Shown: positions 43,928-53,284, counted from the first letter of the stretch. The stretch: DNA of 64,000 nt from Lewinellaceae bacterium (GCA_020636435.1 JACJXX010000002.1:1550001-1614000), one strand, 5' to 3'. The notes: generated by a model from the letters alone, not told the origin. Translations and numbers: made by a program.

Positions 43928-45154
43928 ATGAGTGATAAAAAGAAGATACCTGTTCCTAAAGAGTTTACCGAAAGCCAGTACCGGCCTCAAACCGAAACCC
44001 TTCAGGTCCAGCAAAAGCCAGATAAGCTGTTCATTGGAATCCCCAAGGAGATTACCATGCAGGAAAACCGTGTAGCCCTGGTCCCCTCCTCGGTGGCTAC
44101 CCTGGTTGCCCGGGGGCACCGCATCGTCGTCGAAACCGATGCCGGCGAAAAATCCAGCTACTCCGACCACGATTACTCCGAAGCAGGCGCCGATATTGCC
44201 TACAGCTCCGAACAGGTTTACAAGGCGGATATTATACTCAAAGTGGCGCCCCCTACGCTGAAGGAGATCGAACTGATGCACCCCAACCAGATTCTCATCT
44301 CGCCCCTTCAACTGCCGATCATCAGCGCCGACTATATCAATAAGCTGCGCCAGAAGCGGGTCATCGCCCTTGCCATGGAGTACATCAAGGACGAATCCGA
44401 CACCTTCCCCGTCGTGCGCATTATGAGCGAGATGGCAGGCATCAGCGCTATGCTCACCGCAGCAGAACTCATGTCGACCACCAGCGGCGGCAAAGGCGTC
44501 CTGCTGGGTGGGATTTCGGGGGTGCCCAGCGCCAAAGTCGTCATCCTGGGCGCCGGGATCGTTGCCGAATACGCCACCCGCACCGCTTTGGGCCTGGGGG
44601 CTGAGGTCCGCATCTTCGACAACAATATCACCAAGCTGAAACGCCTGCAGAACCAGGTGGGCCGCCCCTTGTACACCTGCGCTGTCAACCCGCACGACCT
44701 GGAAAAAGAACTGCTGTCGGCCGACGTGGCCATCGGCGCTGTGCATTCCAAATCAGGGCGCACGCCGGTTATTGTCAGCGAAGACCTGGTCGCCAAAATG
44801 AAACCGGGAGCGGTGATCATCGATGTGAGCATCGATCAGGGAGGCTGTTTCGCTACTTCTGAAGTCACCAGCCTGGAAAAACCCACCTTCGTCAAACACG
44901 ACGTCATTCACTATTGCGTGCCCAATATAGCATCGAGGGTCTCCCGCACGGCTTCCATGGCGGTGAGCAACATCCTGACGCCCATCCTCCTGAAGGCGGG
45001 CAGCACCGGCAGCATCGAATATCTCCTGTTCAACAACCACGGCCTGCGGCACGGAGTATATACCTATAAAGGCTGCCTGACCAACAGCTACCTCGGCGAG
45101 CGCTTCGAGATCAAATCTACCGACCTCGACCTGCTGATCACGTCCAACTTATAG
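43928..45154 (+). CDS. ald: Alanine dehydrogenase/PntA family protein
   Basis: 408 residues. The N-terminal half has the family start FIGIPKEITMQENRVALVPS and VVETDAGEKSSYSDHDYSEA. The Rossmann part has KVVILGAGIVAEYATRTALG and then IIDVSIDQGGCFATSE and HYCVPNIASRVSRTAS, all typical of NAD(P)-binding Ald/PntA proteins. In classical alanine dehydrogenases a catalytic His follows a YLHLA-type motif; the equivalent stretch here reads ISPLQLPIIS, with no His. This form is frequent in Bacteroidota, so activity on alanine should not be assumed. The gene follows tsaE by 21 bp and probably shares its transcript. Confidence 0.8.
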   Translation: MSDKKKIPVPKEFTESQYRPQTETLQVQQKPDKLFIGIPKEITMQENRVALVPSSVATLVARGHRIVVETDAGEKSSYSDHDYSEAGADIAYSSEQVYKADIILKVAPPTLKEIELMHPNQILISPLQLPIISADYINKLRQKRVIALAMEYIKDESDTFPVVRIMSEMAGISAMLTAAELMSTTSGGKGVLLGGISGVPSAKVVILGAGIVAEYATRTALGLGAEVRIFDNNITKLKRLQNQVGRPLYTCAVNPHDLEKELLSADVAIGAVHSKSGRTPVIVSEDLVAKMKPGAVIIDVSIDQGGCFATSEVTSLEKPTFVKHDVIHYCVPNIASRVSRTASMAVSNILTPILLKAGSTGSIEYLLFNNHGLRHGVYTYKGCLTNSYLGERFEIKSTDLDLLITSNL

Positions 45155-45158
45155 GTCA

Positions 45159-48100
45159 TCAATCCTGCTTTAACTCTCTCGTTTCCATCCACCCAATCCG
45201 GTTGCGGTAGGCCACCATCCACCATTCTGCCGTGGTGCGTTCCAGCACTTCTATCTCCGTGCCGCTGCTGAGGCGGGCCAGGACTTTGGAATTGACATCC
45301 ATATCCTTATAGATAGATATATCCTGCTCCAGTTTGAGGTTGCGGAGCTGTTGCCCCGAGTAAACGTTTAGTGGTTCTTCCTTCGGGACCGGCCGCTGGA
45401 TGGCTTCAGCTTCTTCCTGCTGAAGTTCCCCGATGGAAAGTTCCATGAGGTCTTCCACCGGCGGCGCGGCTTTCTCACTCATTTTATCAGTACTTTGAAA
45501 AGTCGCGCCCGTGCTGCCGGAGGAAGAGAGGCTCCTCAGCGTAATATCCTTCCGGATGTTTGCGCCGGCACTTTCCAGGTCTTCCTTATCCACCATGATC
45601 ACTAATGGGCCAGAGTCTGAATGCCTGAGGGTGATCTCGTGATCATAAGCCCGGTCCAGATATAGTTTGTAATCGCCCCCCAGCATCCTGCCGGTACGCA
45701 CCAGTTCGCGGCCTCCTCCTGGAAGTAATTTGTAAACATCAAAGTAATAATGATTGACCTTCCCGGGCTGCCCTTCCAACTGGATTTCACCTTGGATTAC
45801 AGTATACTGAACCGGGGCATTGCTGGGCTTTTCTGCCCTGGGCGGTGCGGGAGGAGTAACTGGTTCGGGCTTGGCTTGCTCCGGGGCAGGCGCCTGGGCT
45901 ACCGGGTCTTTCGGCTTGGCTTCTGCTGGGGCAGCAGTTTCGGGCATGGCCGGTTTCGGCTTGGCTTGTTCCGGGGCAGCCTCCTGAGCTACCGGGTCTT
46001 TCGGCTCGGCTTCTGCTGGGGCGGCGGGCTTGGGCGCCGCCGGTTTCGGCTTGGCTTGCTCGGGGGCAGGCTCCTGGGCTACCGGGTCTTTCGGCTCGGT
46101 TTTTGCTGGAGCGGCAGGCTTAGGCATGGCCGGTTTCGGCTTGGCTTGCTCGGGGGCAGGCTCTTGGGCTACCGGGTCTTTCGGCTCGGCTTTTGCCGGA
46201 GCGGCAGGCTTGGGCTTCGCCGGTTTCGGCTTGGCTTGCTCGGGGGCAGGTTCCTGGGCTACCGGGTCTTTCGGCTCGGCTTTTGCCGGAGCGGCAGGCT
46301 TGGGCTTCGCCGGTTTCGGCTTGGCTTGCTCGGGGGCAGGCGCCTGGGCTACCGGGTCTTTCGGTTTTGCCGTTGTTGGGGCGGCGGGCTTGGGCGTTGC
46401 CGGTTTTGGCTTGGCTTGCTCCGGGGCAGATGCCTGGGGCTTCGTCTTGGCAGGCGCATCCATTGTGCCTATATCTCCGGCGGGCGAGGTTTTCCTGAGC
46501 GTGATGTCCCTGGTGGTATTTGGTCCTGCGCTTTCCAGGTCTCGCTTGCTGAGTTTGGCCACCATAGGGGCAGATTCTGAATTGGCAATACTGACTTCGT
46601 AATCGTATGCCGGATCCAGGGTCAGTTTATAGTCTCCTCCGTACACTCTTCCGGTGCGCAACAGTTCACGGCCCCCATCCGGCAATAATTTATAAACATC
46701 GAGGTAAAAGTGGTCGACTTTCCCGGGTTGGCCCTCGAGGTGCACCTCTCCCTGAATGACGGCATAGCCGGCCGGTGCAGGCGTAGGTTTGCCGGGAACG
46801 GATACCGAGGGGACGGTAGCTTCAAAAAACGTTTGCTGAGGCCTGGTTTCTATAGGAGCAGGTGGCTGCATAACGTTGCGTTTCGGCTGGGTTGTATCAA
46901 AGGGCTGAAGATCTGCTTCGCCAGGCTTGGACGGGCTGGCTGGGCGGGTGGCCGCTATAACTGCGGTATCCGCCGGGAGGGCATCCGCCACCGGAATTTC
47001 AGTTTTGGGCTTTTTATCAAAAACCAGGTTAACCCCTACATTGATATGGGCGGCATGCAAATTGGAAGGGGTCGCAAGCGTAAGTAAATTGTCTGCCGCG
47101 CCAAATAATTGAACGGGCCCAACCTTGATGGCCAAGCCTGCTCCCAAATTCACCAGGCTGCCTCTGACCGCCGAGTAAGTCAGCGAAGCCCGTATGGGTT
47201 TGCCGATCTTTTGGGAATAGGAAAGCGCCATAGCCAGATTGTGCTTGCCCTGCGCGTAGCGGGAATTGAGCAAGAGGTTAAAAGCGCTCTTTTCGTTCAA
47301 CTCGTAAGCACTGCCTATATAAATGAGCGTAGGCAAGGCCGTGTTGTATGACAAATTGGTGGCAGGGTTGCCTTTTATAAAACCATCGAAAGTTTTTTCG
47401 ATCTCGTTGAGCGGGTCTTCAATCTGTTTTGCAATCATTTTTCGGCGCACGCCGGCGCTCCAATCGATTCCGCCCAGGTTGATGACGCTAAAAGAAGCCG
47501 TGATTTTCTCTCCCAGAGCGTAGGTGCTGCCAAAATCGAAAGCAAAACCCCGGTTGCCCTGGCCCCATATCGGATAACTGCCGTCGCCCGAAAGCGAGGA
47601 CGCGCCGGCAGACCATAGCTGCAACTGGCCGTCGACCTGAAAGACATTCTCCTCTTCCATAGCCGTCAGAACTACTCCCGGCCCTGAGGTGGAATAGTTT
47701 TCCAGGCCTATCAGGTAGCGAAACCGGACGCCGGCGGAAGCCCGGCCGAACTGTCGGGCATAAGTAACCGAAAAATCGCGGAAATGGGTCAGGTCGTAGG
47801 CTAATCCGTTGAGGTAATAAGCCTGGCCGGGCGCATAATTGCCGGCATGGAGGTCGCTTCCCAGTTGTATCGCATCTTTCGGATAATAAAAATTGCCCAT
47901 GACATGCTCTCTGGATTCAAAGGCAATGTAGTGGTTTTTCGCCCGAAAGCCGACCGCAAACAATTGCGTGTTCAGCTCTCCGGTGGCAACGTTTTCATCT
48001 TTAACGAGCGGGAGAAGTGTTTCGTAGTCCAGATGCATGCCTCGCGGATCAAAACCACTTGCTCCTACGTCTTTCAACGTAAAGCCGTTATTCCCAAAAC

Positions 48101-48296
48101 CTGCGTTGATATTGGAAATGACCGGCAGCCCGATAACCAGGCTGGCATCCGGAATAAAACTGGGGTTGACGTAGGTTGCTTGTTGCACCCCTGGCATATT
48201 GTACAAGGCCAGGTTGTGCTGAGCATGGATGGGGGCGTAATACAGGAAAAAGCCCGCCACCACCAGAAAAGTCCATTGGGTAGCTTTCTTCATCAT
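45159..48296 (-). CDS. DUF5723-like outer-membrane protein with repeat stalk and SH3 domain
   Basis: 1045 residues from the ATG at 48296 (MMKKATQWTFLVVAGFFLYY; the ATG at 48359 adds 21 residues without signal character). Residues about 20-410 form a barrel resembling DUF5723 or PorP/SprF-type proteins (NLALYNMPGVQQATYVNPSF). An Ig-like module (about 510-610, YAVIQGEVHLEGQPGKVDHF) is followed by a 190-residue Pro/Ala/Lys stalk made of about 6.3 thirty-residue repeats. A second copy of the Ig-like module (YTVIQGEIQLEGQPGKVNHY) follows. The C-terminus is a bacterial SH3 domain (about 975-1045). It is probably an envelope-spanning or cell-wall-contacting protein; function unknown. Confidence 0.8.
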   Translation of the reverse strand: MMKKATQWTFLVVAGFFLYYAPIHAQHNLALYNMPGVQQATYVNPSFIPDASLVIGLPVISNINAGFGNNGFTLKDVGASGFDPRGMHLDYETLLPLVKDENVATGELNTQLFAVGFRAKNHYIAFESREHVMGNFYYPKDAIQLGSDLHAGNYAPGQAYYLNGLAYDLTHFRDFSVTYARQFGRASAGVRFRYLIGLENYSTSGPGVVLTAMEEENVFQVDGQLQLWSAGASSLSGDGSYPIWGQGNRGFAFDFGSTYALGEKITASFSVINLGGIDWSAGVRRKMIAKQIEDPLNEIEKTFDGFIKGNPATNLSYNTALPTLIYIGSAYELNEKSAFNLLLNSRYAQGKHNLAMALSYSQKIGKPIRASLTYSAVRGSLVNLGAGLAIKVGPVQLFGAADNLLTLATPSNLHAAHINVGVNLVFDKKPKTEIPVADALPADTAVIAATRPASPSKPGEADLQPFDTTQPKRNVMQPPAPIETRPQQTFFEATVPSVSVPGKPTPAPAGYAVIQGEVHLEGQPGKVDHFYLDVYKLLPDGGRELLRTGRVYGGDYKLTLDPAYDYEVSIANSESAPMVAKLSKRDLESAGPNTTRDITLRKTSPAGDIGTMDAPAKTKPQASAPEQAKPKPATPKPAAPTTAKPKDPVAQAPAPEQAKPKPAKPKPAAPAKAEPKDPVAQEPAPEQAKPKPAKPKPAAPAKAEPKDPVAQEPAPEQAKPKPAMPKPAAPAKTEPKDPVAQEPAPEQAKPKPAAPKPAAPAEAEPKDPVAQEAAPEQAKPKPAMPETAAPAEAKPKDPVAQAPAPEQAKPEPVTPPAPPRAEKPSNAPVQYTVIQGEIQLEGQPGKVNHYYFDVYKLLPGGGRELVRTGRMLGGDYKLYLDRAYDHEITLRHSDSGPLVIMVDKEDLESAGANIRKDITLRSLSSSGSTGATFQSTDKMSEKAAPPVEDLMELSIGELQQEEAEAIQRPVPKEEPLNVYSGQQLRNLKLEQDISIYKDMDVNSKVLARLSSGTEIEVLERTTAEWWMVAYRNRIGWMETRELKQD
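45871..46440. repeat. In-frame 90-bp tandem repeats (about 6.3 copies)
   Basis: Copies start at 45871, 45961, 46051, 46141, 46231 and 46321, with a partial one at 46411. Each encodes a 30-residue unit (core QAKPKPAxPKPAAPAxAEPK followed by DPVAQEPAPE). The later copies are nearly identical, which favours recombination and length change. Being a multiple of three, gain or loss would keep the frame. Confidence 0.95.
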
Positions 48297-48461
48297 ATTG
48301 TCCGGGGATTGATAGGCGCTAAGGATACTGACCCGCATCAAGCTTTTTGCAATGCACAAAAAGCAGGGCCATTATCGCTAAGAAAAATTCCACACAAGGG
48401 GTGTACGGACAAAATGCATTCAGGGTTCTGGAAATGGGGAAAATTTTATTTTTAATAGGTT

Positions 48462-50003
48462 TTAAACAAAAAGCTGCTTCATGTCTACCCGTTTGCGGAT
48501 GATCTCCTCCAGCTTAGCGACAGGCACCCGCTCCTGCTCGAGGCTGTCGCGGTCGCGCAGGGTGACGGTATGGTCGTCCAGCGATTCGAAATCGACGGTT
48601 ACGCAGAAGGGCGTGCCTATGGCGTCCTGCCGGCGGTACAGCTTGCCGATGCTGCCGGTATCGTCATACTGCACCTGGAAGGAAAAGCGGAGGTCGTTGA
48701 AGATGTCCTTCGCCAGGGCCACCAGCCGCTCTTCGTTGCGCTTCAGCGGCAGGATGGCGCACTTGATGGGCGCCAGGGCCGGATGCAACCTGAGCACTTC
48801 CCGGGTATTGCCGGAGCCGGGCACCTCTTCTTCCACCAGCGCATTGCTCATCAGGGCCAGGAACATCCGGTCGCAACCGATGGAAGTTTCCACCACATAA
48901 GGCACGTAGTTGTCCTGCAATTCCGGATCGAAGTACTGCAGCTTTTTTCCCGAAAGCTCCTGGTGGTTGCCCAGGTCGAAATCGGTGCGGCTGTGTATGC
49001 CTTCCAGCTCTTTGAAGCCAAAGGGGAATTCAAATTGTATGTCAACGGCCGCGTCGGCGTAGTGGGCCAGGTTGTCGTGGTCGTGAAAACGCAGGTTTTC
49101 CGGAGGCGTACCCAGGGCCAGGTGCCACTTCATGCGGGCTTCTTTCCAGTAATCGTACCACTTCTTCTGCTCGCCGGGGCGGATGAAGAACTGCATTTCC
49201 ATCTGCTCAAATTCGCGCATGCGGAAGATGAACTGGCGCGCCGTAATCTCGTTCCGAAAAGCCTTGCCGATCTGAGCGATGCCGAAGGGTATCTTCTGCC
49301 GGGTGGTCTTCTGCACGTTCAGAAAGTTCACAAAGATGCCCTGGGCAGTTTCGGGGCGCAGGTACAGCTTGCCGTCTTCGCCGGCGATGTTGCCCAACTG
49401 GGTGGAAAACATCAGGTTGAACTGCCGCACATCCGTCCAGTTGCGGGAACCGGATTCCGGGTCGGCGATCTCCAGGTCTTCGATGATCTGCTTCAGCTCG
49501 GCCAGGTCGCCATCAGTCATGGCCTGGGCCAGGCGCTCCCGAACCCGGCCGTGCTCCTCCTGATACCGCAGCACCCGGTCGTTGGTGGACCGGAAAACGG
49601 CTTCATCGAATTTTTCGCCAAAGCGCTTGGCCGCCTTATCCACTTCTTTCTGGATTTTGCCTTCCAGCTTATCCATGTACTCCTCGATGAGCACGTCGGC
49701 GCGGTAGCGTTTCTTGCTGTCTTTATTGTCGATCAGCGGATCGTTGAAGGCATCGACGTGCCCGGAGGCCTTCCATGTTTTGGGGTGCATGAAGATGGCG
49801 GCGTCGACGCCGACGATGTTTTCGTGCATCTGCACCATGCTGCGCCACCAGTACTCCTTGATGTTGTTTTTAAGCTCAACGCCGTAAGGGCCATAGTCAT
49901 ACACAGCGCTCAGGCCGTCGTATACTTCACTGGACTGGAAGATAAAACCGTATTCTTTGCTGTGGGCAATGAGTTTCTTAAAATGATCGCTTGAGTGTGC
50001 CAT
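48462..50003 (-). CDS. glyS: Glycyl-tRNA synthetase (class II, dimeric type)
   Basis: 513 residues, the size of the bacterial alpha2/eukaryote-like enzyme rather than the two-subunit form. Motif 1 region: YDYGPYGVELKNNIKEYWWR. Motif 2: FGIAQIGKAFRNEITARQFI, then FRMREFEQMEMQFFIRPGEQ. Motif 3 region: VPYVVETSIGCDRMFLALMS. The C-terminal anticodon-binding domain (about 410-513) has FNDLRFSFQVQYDDTGSIGK and ends KRVDMKQLFV. It charges tRNA-Gly in the cytosol and stands alone on the minus strand. Confidence 0.96.
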   Translation of the reverse strand: MAHSSDHFKKLIAHSKEYGFIFQSSEVYDGLSAVYDYGPYGVELKNNIKEYWWRSMVQMHENIVGVDAAIFMHPKTWKASGHVDAFNDPLIDNKDSKKRYRADVLIEEYMDKLEGKIQKEVDKAAKRFGEKFDEAVFRSTNDRVLRYQEEHGRVRERLAQAMTDGDLAELKQIIEDLEIADPESGSRNWTDVRQFNLMFSTQLGNIAGEDGKLYLRPETAQGIFVNFLNVQKTTRQKIPFGIAQIGKAFRNEITARQFIFRMREFEQMEMQFFIRPGEQKKWYDYWKEARMKWHLALGTPPENLRFHDHDNLAHYADAAVDIQFEFPFGFKELEGIHSRTDFDLGNHQELSGKKLQYFDPELQDNYVPYVVETSIGCDRMFLALMSNALVEEEVPGSGNTREVLRLHPALAPIKCAILPLKRNEERLVALAKDIFNDLRFSFQVQYDDTGSIGKLYRRQDAIGTPFCVTVDFESLDDHTVTLRDRDSLEQERVPVAKLEEIIRKRVDMKQLFV

Positions 50004-50276
50004 GGGCCAATTTCTGTTTTTCCGCTTTCAGGCGCCATTTGGCCGCCTGGTAAATCAAGGCGCAAAGATAAAACAAATAGCATGGTTTGAAAGCAACGGC
50101 CCCGGCTAATTATGGGCAAGGCATAAAAATTACTGCTATTGGGTTGAGAGCAGATTCCGTTCTAATTCGAATATTTTCCTGTCGGGAATAGGGGAAGCCC
50201 AGGATTAATAACATCCGATTATCACAGATAGGGGTACATACGCCCTCTGCCGACTTTAATAATAAACAATGCTGTC

Positions 50277-50960
50277 ATGAAAACAATCGGGAAAATAACA
50301 GTGGCGCTGGCTTTTTTCTTTGCGCTGAACAACACTTACGCCCAGGATGAACGCAAACTGGACTATTTCGACGCCATAACCGTTGCCGGCGATGTAGAAT
50401 TGGTGCTTATCCGGGGTGAAGAGGCCCGAGCAGTCATTACTGCGGAAGGCATATCCGAAGATGACGTAACGGTTTATGTCAAGGGCAAAACCCTGAAGAT
50501 ACAGCTGATCGAAGGCCTGTTCAAGGGAAGCGACCACGCACGGGTGGAAGTAACCTACCAGCAATTGCGCGCCCTGAAGGCCAGCGCCGGGGCCAAGGCT
50601 TCCTCTACCGCAGCCATTATCGGCGACCAGTTGGACCTCCGGGCCAGCAGCGGCGCCCAGATGGACCTCGCCGTTGAAGTCAACGCTCTGGTCGCTACTG
50701 CAACGGAAGGTGCCGTAATCGAGATCGAAGGCAGCACGGAAACCCAGGAAGTCACCACTTCCACCGGCGGCCAATACCGGGGCCTGGACCTCCAGTGCGC
50801 GCGCACCTACGTGAAAGCCAATACCGGCGGGCAGGCCGAAGTAGTGGCCACCAAAAGCCTCGACGCCAGCGCCAATACCGGCGGCCAGATCGACTATACC
50901 GGCGACCCGGAGGAGAAAAATACCCGCTCGCTCATCTCCGGCGGCATCCAGAAAATTTAG
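50277..50960 (+). CDS. DUF2807 (GIN-type) adhesin-head-like secreted protein
   Basis: 227 residues with a signal peptide (ITVALAFFFALNNTYAQ, to about residue 23). The mature protein is a repetitive beta-helix-like domain: FDAITVAGDVELVLIRGEEA, LKASAGAKASSTAAIIGDQL, LDLRASSGAQMDLAVEVNAL and ANTGGQ repeated. This alternation of short strands with S/G/A turns is typical of DUF2807, often called the head domain of trimeric autotransporter-like adhesins. The biological role in Bacteroidota is not established. It is likely monocistronic. Confidence 0.85.
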   Translation: MKTIGKITVALAFFFALNNTYAQDERKLDYFDAITVAGDVELVLIRGEEARAVITAEGISEDDVTVYVKGKTLKIQLIEGLFKGSDHARVEVTYQQLRALKASAGAKASSTAAIIGDQLDLRASSGAQMDLAVEVNALVATATEGAVIEIEGSTETQEVTTSTGGQYRGLDLQCARTYVKANTGGQAEVVATKSLDASANTGGQIDYTGDPEEKNTRSLISGGIQKI

Positions 50961-51146
50961 AGATTTTGCAAAAAATCCTTGGAAAGTGTAACCTGAAAGC
51001 CTGAATACCCGACATATTAGCAACAATCAATACAGCCACCCGACAAAACACCGCTGAGGCCCCGGCTTTCAGCAACCTTGAAAAAAGAGATCACCCGACG
51101 TTTAAATTAATCACCCGGCTGTTTTTTTTCCCCCATTCCGGTAGAT

Positions 51147-51413
51147 TCAAATGAAAACGATCTGCATAATACGGTAGTTTTTAGGGTGTTTCTTATCAGA
51201 GGGGGGAAGGCCAATGCGCCTCCCCCATACTTTTTTCTCCTTTTTTAGAGCAGATATGATCTTTTGGCCGACAGCCCTGGCCACAGGTGGAGGGAAAGCA
51301 TTGCCTACCTGCCGGTAAGCGGCGGTTTTCTTTCCGGTAAATTCCCAATCTTCCGGAAACCCCTGGACCATACGGTATATCCCAAATCTTTCAAGCGTTT
51401 CATTAAGGATCGC
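51147..51413 (-). pseudogene. C-terminal remnant of a cytosine-5 DNA methyltransferase
   Basis: The open minus-strand frame begins right after a TAG at 51414-51416. It reads ETLERFGIYRMVQGFPEDWE followed by TGKKTAAYRQVGNAFPPPVA and AVGQKI. The pieces QGFPxxW, YRQVGNAxPPPVA and AVG are the C-terminal conserved motifs (around IX-X) of m5C methyltransferases. All the catalytic N-terminal part (PCQ loop and SAM site) is missing; the 270 bp upstream show no trace of it. A small ATG-initiated frame of 74 residues (51147-51371) survives but would not be an enzyme. It is probably the relic of a lost restriction-modification or phage methylase gene. Confidence 0.8.
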
Positions 51414-51485
51414 CTATGTTATTCTTTAATAATGCCAGAGATGTGGAAAACTTGCCGGAAAGGTGGTGGGCAAAAACCAAAACTA

Positions 51486-51516
51486 AAAAGAAAATGCCTT
51501 CATTTCGATGAAGGCA
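51486..51516 (-). terminator. Minus-strand terminator
   Basis: TGCCTTCAT and ATGAAGGCA (51495-51516) pair perfectly around a four-base loop, and the minus strand continues TTTTCTTTTT. It probably ends the transcript of the gene at 51681-52256. A second GC-rich stem (AGGCCGG/CCGGCCT) lies near 51598-51628. Confidence 0.8.
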
Positions 51517-51680
51517 CTTCCCATAAATACAATTAGAATCCCATGATAATAAGTTACGCCGCTAAAAAATTAGCGTGTACTGTTATGCTTCTTGTAGAAG
51601 GCCGGAAGCGAAATGCTTGCCGGCCTGGCTTTTTGCGTCATTCGCTGGTAAGATTAGCATCAGCAAGTTAATGATCTTCT

Positions 51681-52256
51681 TCAAAAGCTGACCGTAACGC
51701 CGGCCGTGACCATCCGGTCTTTTTCAATGCGTCCTCCGTTAATAGGAACGGTAGGAAACAGCCCGTGATTGTATCGGAGGTGCAATTTTCCCCATTTATT
51801 GAGCAGAAGGCTCAATCCGGCCATACAGCCGGCGTCGAAGCGCATTTCCAGCTCTTCGAAGTACTTCACCTGGACGAATTCCGTGAGGTATACATTCCGG
51901 CTTCTCATGGTGGCGCCCAGATAAACCCCCGTCTCCACAAACCAGCTTCCGGCAGCCCTTATATCCAGGTGCAGAGGGACATTCAGCTTGAAGAACTCCA
52001 GCACTTTGCCCTGCGCCTGGCTGTAGGGAACCGTATTTTTTGTCAGGGTCATATCTACTCCCAGCAGCAGGTATTTGTCCAGCTTCACGGATTGGCGCTC
52101 CCAGATGTACATCATGGGCTGGCGGGCGTTCTTGCCCGTATTGATGTTGATGAGCTGGACCCCGGTAAAGAAACTCCCCTCTCCGGACGGCTGGGCCTCC
52201 AGCCCTTCTGCGGCGCATAGCAAGAAAACCAGTAAACAGAGCGGCGAAATTTTCAT
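51681..52256 (-). CDS. Outer-membrane beta-barrel protein, hypothetical
   Basis: 191 residues from the ATG at 52256 (MKISPLCLLVFLLCAAEGLE, signal to about 21). The ATG at 52292 would place 12 extra residues before the signal. The mature protein is an 8-strand-like barrel (FTGVQLININTGKNARQPMM, LDKYLLLGVDMTLTK, GSWFVETGVYLGATMRSRNV, GKLHLRYNHGLFPTVP) ending VTAGVTVSF with a C-terminal Phe. It resembles PorT-like small barrels in layout only. It is monocistronic, with a terminator at 51486-51516. Confidence 0.75.
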   Translation of the reverse strand: MKISPLCLLVFLLCAAEGLEAQPSGEGSFFTGVQLININTGKNARQPMMYIWERQSVKLDKYLLLGVDMTLTKNTVPYSQAQGKVLEFFKLNVPLHLDIRAAGSWFVETGVYLGATMRSRNVYLTEFVQVKYFEELEMRFDAGCMAGLSLLLNKWGKLHLRYNHGLFPTVPINGGRIEKDRMVTAGVTVSF

Positions 52257-52522
52257 GTGCTTGATGATACTGAGTAGGAGAAAACGCCGCAAGCTACCGT
52301 ATTGTTTTCTGCTTTACGGCATCTTCCAGGTGCGAAAAACGGCTGACAGCAATATATCTTGACTCCAAAAAGCAGTTCTTTTTGCTGCCGCTCAATATTT
52401 GCATCCTGCCGGGGCTCTCCGTTTTCCAAACTTTATTAAATTGCGGCCCTTTCGTTACTTTGGCTGAAAGAACCAGTCAAAATGCTTAGAAAACGTTTTA
52501 CCAAACCAAAAAACAGTAGAAT

Positions 52523-52909
52523 ATGTCTCTACAAGACAAGTATCGCGAAGTCCTGAAAATGGGTGAAAAATTAGGCGTAAAAGATGGTTACGTCAAGGAA
52601 GAAGACGGCGTGCTCAAGATCGGCGGCACGACGGCCACCCAGTATGAGAAAAACATCATGTGGGACAAGATCAAAGAGATCGGCGGTGAAAAGCCGGCCG
52701 ACCTGAAGGCCGACATCAAGGTGGAAGACAAGGAAAACTTTCACGTGCATACCGTAAAAGGAGGCGACACTTTATCCAAGATCGCCAAGGCCTACTACGG
52801 CAAAGCAGGCCAGTACATGGACATCTTCAACGCCAACAAGGATCAGTTGAGCAACCCCGACGTCATCAAGCCGGGCCAGATCCTGAAGATTCCTTTCCCG
52901 AAGGCATAG
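52523..52909 (+). CDS. LysM domain protein, Kbp/YgaU-like
   Basis: 128 residues with no signal peptide. The N-terminal 70 residues (LKMGEKLGVKDGYVKEEDGV, KIGGTTATQYEKNIMWDKIK) resemble the BON-like half of Kbp (YgaU). The C-terminal LysM domain (about 74-126) is complete: HTVKGGDTLSKIAKAYYGKA then IKPGQILKIP. Escherichia coli Kbp is a cytoplasmic potassium-binding stress protein, and the lack of a signal fits that better than a cell-wall role. The downstream 620 bp hold only repeats. Confidence 0.85.
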   Translation: MSLQDKYREVLKMGEKLGVKDGYVKEEDGVLKIGGTTATQYEKNIMWDKIKEIGGEKPADLKADIKVEDKENFHVHTVKGGDTLSKIAKAYYGKAGQYMDIFNANKDQLSNPDVIKPGQILKIPFPKA

Positions 52910-52971
52910 GGGGGGCAAACCGCAAAATGCAAAACTCTAAATTTCAAATGTAAAAGTGGCTCTACTTAGTA

Positions 52972-53155
52972 CTACTTTGTTACTTTAAAAAATTAACCGC
53001 AGGGGACGCGGAGAGACGCAGGGGGGCGGCACTTTCTCTGCGTATCCCAGCGCTCTCTGCGGTTCAAATTCGTGGACGCAGAGAGGCTGCTCAACTGCTG
53101 GTCAGCAGTTGAGCAGCCTACAATCTGCGGTCTCAGTGTTAAAGTAACAAAGTAG
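52972..53155. repeat. Nested long inverted repeats
   Basis: The outer arms CTACTTTGTTACTTTAA (52972-52988) and TTAAAGTAACAAAGTAG (53139-53155) are perfect over 17 bp. Inside, a second perfect 17-bp hairpin is AGGCTGCTCAACTGCTG (53084-53100) with its complement at 53103-53119 and a two-base loop. Between them lie AACCGCAG/CTGCGGTT arms (52994-53001 and 53057-53064) and several GACGCRGAGAG-like copies. No gene is seen. Confidence 0.85.
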
Positions 53156-53202
53156 AATTAGGCAGTCCTACAAGAGCCGCCCCAGCCGAGCCTCCTTTTA
53201 CA

Positions 53203-53282
53203 TTTTGCGGTTTTGCGGTTTTGCGGCTCTGTGGTCTTACGGTTTTGCGGTCTTACGGTTCTGCGGTTTTGCGGTTCTGCGG
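53203..53282. repeat. Octamer array, 10 x 8 bp
   Basis: Ten octamers in perfect phase with consensus TTYTGCGG (variants TCTTACGG and CTCTGTGG). It ends 2 bp before copy B of the 192-bp element. Its rotated unit GCGGTTTT differs by one base from the unit at 2711-2758 read on the minus strand. Confidence 0.92.
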
Positions 53283-53284
53283 TT

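Noticed and set aside
45871..46440. Regular repeats resembling a CRISPR array
   Set aside because: The 90-bp units are contiguous, in frame and code for the Pro/Ala/Lys stalk; there are no spacers and no cas genes.
46030..46602. Plus-strand G/A/F-rich repeat frames opposite the DUF5723 stalk
   Set aside because: They are mirror translations of the 90-bp repeats.
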